This document shows positions 7,124 to 13,334 of a DNA stretch of 17,381 nt, piece after piece. Origin of the DNA: Clostridiales bacterium. GTDB taxonomy: Bacteria > Bacillota > Clostridia > Christensenellales > JAISNN01. Each line of letters starts with the position of its first letter. Within the stretch, counting starts at the first letter, position 1. Both the position numbers and the translations under genes were made by a program. The stretch covers positions 1-17,381 of the forward strand of contig JAISQX010000101.1 in the NCBI GenBank assembly GCA_031273965.1, in the 5' to 3' direction. The notes beneath the pieces were generated by a model. The model saw nothing but the letters and a program-made list of their open reading frames with translations. It did not search any database and was not told the DNA's origin.

Positions 7124-8197
7124 ATGAATGAAAAACATATTTCCGTCAAGCGTGATGCGGAGTTCAAAACTCCGCGTCTACAGAAGATAGGAGCGCGAAA
7201 CGCTCTGATTGACAACGTCAAGGGGTTGGTCGTATTGCTATATATGGTTGACCACATGCTGATACATATGCCTAAGGACGGATTTCACACGCCCGCTTGG
7301 GCGAATCACTCCAATCCCGTGCTTATACCGTCGTGGGGCTTTAATATCATTGATTTGGGCCCTATTCTCTTCTTTTTCGTTATAGGCTTTGTGTTCTTTT
7401 CATCTTTTATCAAGAAGTATGAACGGGAAGGTCGAGCCGCTTATAAGCAAGTATTTTTGCGAAACACGGCCTTTATGGGTGTGTTTTTGGGACTCTTTTA
7501 CTTTGCGGGCGCTTTTGACCCTCCCGCGAGTGCGTGGAATACGGTACCGTCCATAGGTTTCGCATCACTTCTTGTCATTCCGTTTCTCACTCCGAGAATT
7601 GCAAAGAGCCCGATACTAAAAACTCTTTTTGCCATAGGAATACTTTTGTTTTATCATTTTAACCAAGACTCGCTCTTTGAGCTTTTGGCTTATATTCCGG
7701 TAAACACCAACGGAGTTATCGAAAATACGGCTTACGCGGGCGGAATGGCCGCTTGCATAGGCTATGCCGCCGTGATTTTGTTATCCGGCGCGATAGCCGA
7801 CGTATCTAAAAAAGGCATCATACCGTACGCGATTCTGACCGCGGCTCTATGGGTGTTCGGACGTTTTATCTATCTTCTCGACATACCGTCGTTCCCGTCG
7901 TTGAACGCGGCGTATATGGTGTCCGCTCTTTCAAAAATAAACCTCTTTTATTTCGGTTTTTACGTCTTGGATAAATTAGTCATAAAGGGTAAAAGGATTC
8001 CGCTTCTCTCGGCGATGGGTAGAAATATTATGCTTTATCTTCTGCTCGTCCTCATTCTTCAAGCGGTGTTCGCTTTGACCGGTTTTCCGAAAGCGCATAA
8101 CGAAGCGGAAGCTTGGATTATTATCGGAGTCATAACCGTTTTTTATATTCTGCTCGCCATTCCTCTCGAAAAATCAAAAATTGTGTTTAAATTATAA
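7124..8197 (+). CDS. HGSNAT/DUF1624-like membrane acyltransferase, copy 2
   Basis: This 357-residue paralogue of the preceding gene is recognisable along its whole length. It shows IDNVKGLVVLLYMVDHML (Asp30, His44), NHSNPVLIPSWGFNIIDLGP (His62), F-x-F-x-I-G and AMGRNIMLYLLL near the C-terminus. It carries an extra basic N-terminal stretch of about 10 residues and an insert around residues 190-205 (IPVNTNGVIENTAYAGG). It should have the same fold and chemistry as copy 1: membrane acyl transfer to a glycan or lipid carrier, inferred from family only. The ATG at 7124 has AAGG about 9 nt upstream. The 34-bp gap to copy 1 has no promoter or terminator, so the two are co-transcribed. The pair may use different substrates or form a heterodimer. 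Confidence 0.78.
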   Translation: MNEKHISVKRDAEFKTPRLQKIGARNALIDNVKGLVVLLYMVDHMLIHMPKDGFHTPAWANHSNPVLIPSWGFNIIDLGPILFFFVIGFVFFSSFIKKYEREGRAAYKQVFLRNTAFMGVFLGLFYFAGAFDPPASAWNTVPSIGFASLLVIPFLTPRIAKSPILKTLFAIGILLFYHFNQDSLFELLAYIPVNTNGVIENTAYAGGMAACIGYAAVILLSGAIADVSKKGIIPYAILTAALWVFGRFIYLLDIPSFPSLNAAYMVSALSKINLFYFGFYVLDKLVIKGKRIPLLSAMGRNIMLYLLLVLILQAVFALTGFPKAHNEAEAWIIIGVITVFYILLAIPLEKSKIVFKL

Positions 8198-8203
8198 TTC
8201 GCG

Positions 8204-8230
8204 TCCCGCTAAAATTGAATTTTCGCGGGA
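8204..8230 (+). terminator. Weak terminator-like hairpin after the acyltransferase pair
   Basis: TCCCGC (8204-8209) pairs with GCGGGA (8225-8230), and AAAA/TTTT extends the stem inward across one mismatch. It begins 7 bp after the stop codon of copy 2. The downstream sequence is AT-rich but lacks a U-run. Confidence 0.45.
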
Positions 8231-8554
8231 TAATTTAATTACGTTCGAAGATTTATTAAAAATTCTTATAAACTGTTGTTGAGTTAAACAGTTAATTTCA
8301 ATTTATTTATGAGACTATGGCGTTACGCTTAACGCAAGCGATTTCCCCACCAAGCCTAATCCTAATAATTCCGACATAAATGGCGGTCAAGCATAACAGT
8401 TTGGTTGTCGTTTTTGATTTATAATAATTCGTGATATGCCGCTTTGTCGTCAAAGCTCCCCCTCCCGATAGGGAAAGGTTAATGACCAAAATTATATAAC
8501 CAAATCAAATTATACCTTTCGTTTCTCTTTTACTTGTGTTTTGCGTAAAAAATC
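8231..8554. other. Gene-free stretch with small palindromes
   Basis: I see no convincing gene here. A 60-codon minus-strand frame (8489-8307) has no ribosome binding site or family resemblance. Small inverted repeats are present: AACTGTT/AACAGTT (8271-8277 and 8287-8293), and two mutually exclusive hairpins, GCGTTA/TAACGC (8320-8325 and 8330-8335) and CGCTT/AAGCG (8326-8330 and 8336-8340). The block from about 8336 to 8480 could be a degenerate interspersed repeat, but I cannot confirm this from one copy. Confidence 0.4.
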
Positions 8555-8586
8555 AGCGCCTTTTCAATAAGGCGCTTTTGTTTTTT
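8555..8586 (+). terminator. Strong intrinsic terminator with no gene directly upstream
   Basis: AGCGCCTT (8555-8562) and AAGGCGCT (8569-8576) form a perfect GC-rich 8-bp stem with a 6-nt loop, followed by TTTGTTTTTT. This is a textbook Rho-independent terminator on the plus strand. The nearest upstream plus-strand stop codon is about 360 bp away at 8197. It either ends read-through from the acyltransferase operon or marks the 3' end of an unannotated RNA. Confidence 0.85.
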
Positions 8587-8614
8587 AACGCGGCTGCGGC
8601 TATATCAAAGCTTT

Positions 8615-8792
8615 GAGGCTGCGGAATAATTAATTTGAGATTTTTGCGAGCGGACTTTTGAGATAAATTTTGACCTTTTTGTGCCTTAGGGCGTAGCGGA
8701 GCTACGTTAAAAGGCGCAAAAGACAGAATTTAACCAAAAGGATGCCGCAAAAAATAAAGCTACAAGGTTGCGGTTAATTATTCCGCAGCCTC
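8615..8792. mobile_element. 178-bp palindromic MITE-like element
   Basis: Perfect 19-bp terminal inverted repeats (GAGGCTGCGGAATAATTAA at 8615-8633 and its complement at 8774-8792) enclose an imperfect palindrome. The inner arms match over most of their length (for example ATTTTTGCG near 8640 against CGCAAAAAAT near 8746). They meet at a central stem CGTAGC/GCTACG (8692-8697 and 8701-8706) with loop GGA. The element has no coding capacity. It is flanked by TTT on both sides (8612-8614 and 8793-8795), a possible 3-bp target duplication. Joining the two flanks without the element gives the sequence found uninterrupted at 8861-8896, so an empty site survives next to it. The transposase family is unknown. 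Confidence 0.72.
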
Positions 8793-8896
8793 TTTGTAAA
8801 AATGATGTAAACTCTTGTTCGGCTATATCACGCTTTGTAAAAATGATGTAAACTCTTGTTCGGCTATATCAAAGCTTTGTAAAAATGATGTAAACT
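8792..8896. repeat. 41/42-bp tandem array upstream of the metallophosphatase promoter
   Basis: Units start at 8792 (41 bp), 8833 (42 bp) and 8875 (partial, 22 bp identical). The unit reads CTTTGTAAAAATGATGTAAA, then CTCTTGTTCGGCTATATCA, then CG or AAG. A further fragment, CGGCTATATCAAAGCTTT, lies at 8597-8614 on the far side of the palindromic element. The array ends about 17 bp before the -35 box at 8913, so it could bind a regulator or act as an upstream element, although this is unproven. Confidence 0.85.
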
Positions 8897-8912
8897 TTTT
8901 TTTAGGAAGGTA

Positions 8913-8941
8913 TTGACAAAGGCGTTTGTTTATGATATAAT
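8913..8941 (+). promoter_or_regulatory. Near-perfect promoter of the metallophosphatase gene
   Basis: Consensus TTGACA (8913-8918), a 17-bp spacer and consensus TATAAT (8936-8941) with extended -10 TGA. The predicted start is near 8948, giving a leader of about 29 nt with AGGAAGGAG at 8961-8969. This is the strongest promoter in the window. Confidence 0.92.
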
Positions 8942-8976
8942 TTTAACGAAGTTTGTCTTTAGGAAGGAGATTTTCT

Positions 8977-10713
8977 ATGAGTAGTAACAACAAAGTGTCT
9001 GCGGAAGGGGTCACGCCTCTTCGTGTCATCGGTAGTTTTTTTGCGGTATTAGCCGCATTGTTAGCCGTTGTGGCGCCGATTGTCAATTACGGCGTTCGCG
9101 TCGGTTGGGTTTTCATTGATCATGAGATTTTTATCGGTTTTTCGGAACTGCTCTTTTATGTCATGATCGCCAACGGAATTTACGCCTTGGGCGTCGCCGT
9201 GGCGACTCTCGCTAAAAAACGTATACCCGTACTCGTTATCATAATTTCGGTTCTTCTGTTTATATTATCGTTGCTGTTTTGGTTGATCAATTACGTTTCA
9301 TCCGATATAGCGCACATCGAGACCATTTACATATCCCTCATAGGCAGTTTGCCGTTTGTCGCCGCCTTGTTCGGCGTTCCGTTTTTATTGTTGTGTTTTC
9401 CGAATCTTAAGATACGAGCGAAAGCGCGCAATATTATCGCCGTCATTCTCTCGGTTATCTTTGTCGGAACGATAGCCGCCGCCGCGTTCGCGAAAATTCC
9501 GCCGATAGAATTTGAATTCCAAACCGAGCCGATTGTTTTCGATATAGGAGAGGACGATTTGGGAGTCGATAAGTACTCCGTCGTTTTCGCCACGAACGCC
9601 GACGCGCAAGGTTATGTTACCTACTCGTATAACGGTGAGGAAAAAACCGTTTATGCGAACGAAGCAGGCGTCAAGGCTGTCGGTAAAATTCACGCCGTTC
9701 AAATTCCGCGCGATGAACTCGACGGTAATCAATATACCGTTCACGCCACTCGCGTACTCGACTTTCTCGCTTACGGCGGTAAACTCGGCAAAACCATCGA
9801 CGGAAATACTTATACGCTAAAAAATACGACCAACGCTGTAGATCCGAAGATTATATCCGCGTCGGACTGGCATCAGCAACTCGGTCTTTTGGATTCCGCC
9901 TCAAGTTATATCAGAGATGACGCCGATTTAGTTCTCACTATGGGCGATTATGCGGACTTTTACGTCAATGAGCAACAAGTTATAGACTACTTCCTTAAGG
10001 GCGCGGCTATTGCAACGCAGAGCGTGATTCCGGCTATTTTTGTACGCGGAAACCACGAGGTGCGCGGTTGCGAGGAGATGTCCGACATGGGCGCCAAAAT
10101 CGGTTTGAAAGAAATGTACTATCAGGTTCAACGCGGAAACTACATGTATACGGTATTGGATACCGCCGAGGGCGAAGACGGCGATCAATGGGAGCACGAC
10201 GGTTTCTATGACATGGTATCTTATCTGTCAAAGCAAATGGATTGGTTTGAATCGTTGACGCCGAATCCGAGTCTTTACAATATGGTTCTAATGCACGACT
10301 CCGAGTACACCAAGCCGTATGACGACGCGCACACCGAGATTCATAACCGCTTCAAGGCAAAAGCCAACTCTTTTATCGATTTGGCGATAAGCGGGCATTC
10401 ACACGGTTGGGATTATACCGCGGCTAATACGAGCGGCTTTGATTTCCATCGCGTTCACGACGGCGGCACCACAGGAGATACATCTGGCATGAGTTTGTCT
10501 CAGGTTAGTTTTGTAAGCGATTTTATCAACGAAAATATTGAAGACGCTCAGCTTAAGAGCACGCTTAACAAAATTCTTGGGTTAGTGACAATCAAAAAAG
10601 GCTCCCAAAAATACGTTATTTCGTACTTTGAGTTTAACGGGGCGAGCGTTTCCTTTAACGGCGTCGATAGCTACGGCACCTACCAAACTCCGGCGATTTT
10701 TGCCAAGGTATAA
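8977..10713 (+). CDS. Membrane-anchored calcineurin-like metallophosphatase
   Basis: This 578-residue phosphoesterase probably has its active site outside the cell. Five hydrophobic segments (about 16-38, 45-72, 80-104, 114-140 and 150-172) anchor the N-terminus. A beta-rich domain resembling the fibronectin-like N-terminal domain of purple acid phosphatases follows (about 180-290). The C-terminal catalytic domain has every metal-binding block of the superfamily: Asp297-x-His299, Gly-Asp324-x-x-Asp327, Gly-Asn359-His360-Glu361, His440, and Gly-His474-Ser-His476. The ATG at 8977 is chosen because AGGAAGGAG (8961-8969) lies at ideal spacing. An in-frame TTG at 8953 would start within 5 nt of the predicted transcript end and precede the ribosome binding site. 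It is a single-gene unit driven by the promoter at 8913. The substrate is unknown; phosphomono- or diesters of the envelope are plausible. Confidence 0.88.
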   Translation: MSSNNKVSAEGVTPLRVIGSFFAVLAALLAVVAPIVNYGVRVGWVFIDHEIFIGFSELLFYVMIANGIYALGVAVATLAKKRIPVLVIIISVLLFILSLLFWLINYVSSDIAHIETIYISLIGSLPFVAALFGVPFLLLCFPNLKIRAKARNIIAVILSVIFVGTIAAAAFAKIPPIEFEFQTEPIVFDIGEDDLGVDKYSVVFATNADAQGYVTYSYNGEEKTVYANEAGVKAVGKIHAVQIPRDELDGNQYTVHATRVLDFLAYGGKLGKTIDGNTYTLKNTTNAVDPKIISASDWHQQLGLLDSASSYIRDDADLVLTMGDYADFYVNEQQVIDYFLKGAAIATQSVIPAIFVRGNHEVRGCEEMSDMGAKIGLKEMYYQVQRGNYMYTVLDTAEGEDGDQWEHDGFYDMVSYLSKQMDWFESLTPNPSLYNMVLMHDSEYTKPYDDAHTEIHNRFKAKANSFIDLAISGHSHGWDYTAANTSGFDFHRVHDGGTTGDTSGMSLSQVSFVSDFINENIEDAQLKSTLNKILGLVTIKKGSQKYVISYFEFNGASVSFNGVDSYGTYQTPAIFAKV

Positions 10714-10774
10714 ACGCCGATTAAGCTGTAAAAATCTGTCTTTGTAGACGAAGAAATCTATACGACTCAGTAAA

Positions 10775-10828
10775 AAAACAAAGTGTTGTTCCAAAATTAG
10801 AAATTTTAGAACAACACTTTGTTTTTTA
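10775..10828. terminator. Bidirectional intrinsic terminator between convergent genes
   Basis: Arms AAAACAAAGTGTTGTTC (10775-10791) and its exact complement (10809-10825) form a 17-bp stem, and the AT-rich loop can extend it. It is followed by a T-run on the plus strand (10822-10827) and, read in reverse, by seven T residues on the minus strand (10778-10772). It should end both the metallophosphatase transcript and the minus-strand run that finishes with the TfoX-like gene. Confidence 0.88.
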
Positions 10829-10903
10829 TCCCCGCCCCGCATCTTCCGGTTGTCGTACGAGCGGCGACGGCGGATTTTTGCGATATAAAATACGACGGCG
10901 ATA

Positions 10904-11224
10904 CTATTTTTTCTTTTTTGCCGGTAACGGCAATATTTTTGCGAGAACCGACGCTAAACTTACCAACAATTCTCCGTTATCGATGTCCGGGACTACAAAA
11001 TGAGGTTTCGCGCCGGAATACGGCGGAGCTTTTTCTCCGTCCACACCCAACAGAGCTTCGGTTTGCGGCAATATCTTTACAAAAAGCATATCGTCGCAAA
11101 GCAAAAACACGGGTTTTTCATCGCAATATATCATATATTCGCCGAACATTTTTTTGTACCTTACGACTCCCGCCGATTCTATCTGCTCCGAAATATATTC
11201 GACTGTAGACAAATTAGATGCCAT
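10904..11224 (-). CDS. TfoX N-terminal domain protein
   Basis: This 106-residue protein consists of a single TfoX_N domain. The family signature RYKKMFGEYMIYCDEKPVFL (about residues 22-41) is followed by DDMLFVKI and the PPYSG...HFVVPD region typical of these small proteins. In Proteobacteria the domain occurs in the competence regulator TfoX/Sxy; stand-alone versions in other phyla have no established function, so a competence role should not be assumed. I place the start at the ATG at 11224, not the in-frame codon at 11272, because of homology (MASNLSTVEYISEQI) and the GGGGAG ribosome binding site just upstream. It overlaps the end of the GNAT gene by 11 bp, indicating coupled translation, and it is the last gene of the minus-strand run. 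Confidence 0.82.
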   Translation of the reverse strand: MASNLSTVEYISEQIESAGVVRYKKMFGEYMIYCDEKPVFLLCDDMLFVKILPQTEALLGVDGEKAPPYSGAKPHFVVPDIDNGELLVSLASVLAKILPLPAKKKK

Positions 11225-11810
11225 TTCTTTCTCTCCCCTCTTGGTCAGGACATATCGACTCCGCCCAAGCATCCCTTATTAATCCGTACATTACCATGGT
11301 GCGATACGCTCCTTTTAAGTATAAACCGTCTACCTTTGTCCCCTCATAGACCATCCCCAATTTTTTCATGACTATTCCCGATTTTTCATTCTCCGCTATG
11401 TGCCACGCTTCCACCCGACGGACGCGTAAAACATTGAAACAAAAATTCACGACCGCCGTCATCGCCTCGGTAGCGTACCCCTTCCCCCAATATTTCTTAT
11501 TCAAAATATATCCTATATTGGCGGAATGCGGTAGCTTATCCGCTTCAAAAACGCCTCCCGTGCCTATAAGCTTACCGGTGTCTTTTAGGATTATCGCATA
11601 GTCGTAACAAGCCTTATTATCGTATTTTATACGTTCCCCGCTCAAAAAATTGATTGTATCGTAGATATTTGCGTGCGCGTCAAATAGCATATCTCTGACG
11701 TTTTCCTCATCTGACGCATACTCAAATATGTCCGCCGCATCGCTAAGCTCCATCGGTCTTAAGCGCAACCGCTCCGTTTCCAATGCCGGCGGAAATTTTT
11801 CGTCTGGCAT
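11214..11810 (-). CDS. GNAT family acetyltransferase (RimJ/RimL type)
   Basis: This 198-residue cytoplasmic enzyme should transfer acetyl from acetyl-CoA to an amino group on a protein or small molecule. The N-terminus LETERLRLRPMELSDAADIF is typical of the RimJ/RimL subgroup. NIGYILNKKYWGKGYATEA (about 97-115) is the acetyl-CoA pyrophosphate-binding loop. ENEKSGIVMKKLGM is the usual C-terminal motif B-like block. GGAGG lies 6 nt before the ATG at 11810. The upstream mgtE ends 56 bp away, and a possible promoter overlaps that junction. The last codons extend past the family fold (DAWAESICPDQEGRERNGI) and overlap the TfoX-like gene. The substrate cannot be predicted. Confidence 0.85.
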   Translation of the reverse strand: MPDEKFPPALETERLRLRPMELSDAADIFEYASDEENVRDMLFDAHANIYDTINFLSGERIKYDNKACYDYAIILKDTGKLIGTGGVFEADKLPHSANIGYILNKKYWGKGYATEAMTAVVNFCFNVLRVRRVEAWHIAENEKSGIVMKKLGMVYEGTKVDGLYLKGAYRTMVMYGLIRDAWAESICPDQEGRERNGI

Positions 11811-11842
11811 TTTTTGCCTCCAATTAAAATTAGAATTTAATT

Positions 11843-11871
11843 ATTATACATTTTTTTGCCGCCTCTTTAAA
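11843..11871 (-). promoter_or_regulatory. Possible promoter of the GNAT-TfoX pair
   Basis: On the minus strand TTTAAA (11871-11866), a 17-bp spacer and a perfect TATAAT (11848-11843) lie directly ahead of the GNAT gene, overlapping the 3' end of mgtE. The region is AT-rich, so chance is possible. Confidence 0.5.
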
Positions 11872-13225
11872 GCCCAAGTATAAGCTTAGCCATTCCGAAA
11901 TAAAAGACCAGTCCCACGCCGTCTACTATCGTGGATATTACGGGCGCCGCCATAAGCGCCGGATCCAGCTTTAGCTTTTTTGCTATCAAAGGTAAAGCGC
12001 CCCCCGTCAATTTGGCGGCGATTATCGTAAACATAACGCTAATGGCTATTACAAACGCGGTTTTTCCCGTCCCCTGCTCGATATTCGGATACTGTATAAG
12101 CACTCTCACAAAATTAAACAGCCCAAGCGCAAAGCCTATCATAAATGAAACGCGCAATTCCTTCCATATGACCTTATAATAGTCCTTTACCGTTATCTCT
12201 CCCAGCGCCAAGCCGCGGATTACAAGCGTCGCCGCTTGCGAACCGGCATTTCCGCCCGTTCCGGTTATCATCGGTATAAAAACCACCAAAATACCTATAA
12301 GCGCTTCCTCAAATATCCCCAGTAACAAGCCTATAAACATTCCGGAAACCATGAGCACGGTAAGCCAGGTCAAGCGGTTTTTTGCAAGCTCCCAAACCGA
12401 GGATTTTAAATAGGTCTTTTCCGACGGGCGCAACGCCGCCATCTTTTCAAAGTCTTCTGTGTTTTCCTCTTGAATTACGTCTACGACGTCGTCAACCGTG
12501 ACTATGCCCACCAACCTGTTTTCCTTATCCAGTATCGGTAGCGAAAGCAAATCGTATTTTTGGAATAGCGCGCTGATTTTTTCTCTGTCGTCGTTAGTAT
12601 AGGCGTATATAAAATTAGCGTCCATAAGGTGTCCGATTATATCCCCGTTATCGGCGAAAAGTAAACGCCGTAAGGATATAACCCCTTCCAATATCCTGTT
12701 TTCATTCGTAACGTATATTGTGTAAACCGTCTCTTTATTCAGACCGACGCGGCGGATTTTGCTTATCGCGTCCTCCACGGTATAGTTTTGATTGACATTG
12801 ACATATTCGATGGTCATTATACTGCCGGCGCTGTCCTCTGGGTACTGCAAAAAGTTATTTATCATCTTTCGCGTATCCGGGTCGCTCTCCGACAAAACCT
12901 TGAGCACTTTTTCCACCACATACGCGGGCATCTCTTCCAAAAAATCAACCGTATCATCCAAAAACAATTCGTCAAGCACCGACGCTATTTCGCTTTCGGA
13001 GAACGACATTATAAGGTTTTCTTGTATTTCGCTGTCCAGATATGAAAATACCTCCGCCGCAAGCTCTTTTTTTAGAATACGGTAAACCAACATACGCTCC
13101 TTAGGCGTCAGTTCCGTCATAAAAGAGGCTATGTCGTAAGGAAACATATCGCTTAATTCTTCACGTAATTTTCTGTAATCCTTTTCCTTTATAAGAGCGG
13201 TTAATTTGTCAATGTTGTCTTCCAC
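11867..13225 (-). CDS. mgtE: MgtE-family magnesium transporter, copy 1
   Basis: This is a Mg2+-gated channel/transporter of the inner membrane. The 452-residue protein has the family order: an MgtE N-terminal helical superhelix (about 5-130, ending in PEDSAGSIMT), a CBS-domain pair (about 136-255), a linker helix, and five membrane helices (about 285-452). The pore signature TGTGGNAGSQAATLVIRGLA lies at about 321-340. Asp435 in the last helix (APVISTIVDG) corresponds to the family's conserved Mg2+-site aspartate. I place the start at the GTG at 13225, since a perfect AGGAGG lies 6 nt upstream. An earlier in-frame GTG at 13243 would put that site inside the coding region. It lies 109 bp after a paralogue, probably in the same transcript. 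No M-box riboswitch is evident in the short leader. Confidence 0.93.
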   Translation of the reverse strand: MEDNIDKLTALIKEKDYRKLREELSDMFPYDIASFMTELTPKERMLVYRILKKELAAEVFSYLDSEIQENLIMSFSESEIASVLDELFLDDTVDFLEEMPAYVVEKVLKVLSESDPDTRKMINNFLQYPEDSAGSIMTIEYVNVNQNYTVEDAISKIRRVGLNKETVYTIYVTNENRILEGVISLRRLLFADNGDIIGHLMDANFIYAYTNDDREKISALFQKYDLLSLPILDKENRLVGIVTVDDVVDVIQEENTEDFEKMAALRPSEKTYLKSSVWELAKNRLTWLTVLMVSGMFIGLLLGIFEEALIGILVVFIPMITGTGGNAGSQAATLVIRGLALGEITVKDYYKVIWKELRVSFMIGFALGLFNFVRVLIQYPNIEQGTGKTAFVIAISVMFTIIAAKLTGGALPLIAKKLKLDPALMAAPVISTIVDGVGLVFYFGMAKLILGL

Positions 13226-13334
13226 CGCATACCTCCTTTGCACATTTTCAATCGGTTTTCCGTTATATTTTGGCTACGATTATTGCAACCTTAAGTAAAT
13301 AATGTCTTTTGGGACACCTTTTGCATAAGTCCCG

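Noticed and set aside
8307..8489. 60-codon minus-strand frame
   Set aside because: No good ribosome binding site, no recognisable family and an odd composition; more likely non-coding or a degenerate repeat.
8792..8896. Possible CRISPR array
   Set aside because: The units are contiguous direct repeats with no variable spacers between them, only about two and a half copies, and no cas genes are present.
8953..8976. Earlier TTG start for the metallophosphatase
   Set aside because: It precedes the strong AGGAAGGAG site and lies within a few nt of the predicted transcript start; the ATG at 8977 is ideally spaced.
11225..11272. Earlier start for the TfoX-like protein
   Set aside because: The extra 16 residues do not match the family and would deepen the overlap with the GNAT gene; the ATG at 11224 has a ribosome binding site.
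13226..13243. Earlier GTG start for mgtE copy 1
   Set aside because: It would place the perfect AGGAGG site inside the coding sequence; the GTG at 13225 is spaced correctly from it.
13226..13334. Terminator or Mg2+ riboswitch between the two mgtE genes
   Set aside because: Only a short GGGAC/GTCCC pairing with a large loop and no U-run is visible, and the space is too small for a complete M-box.
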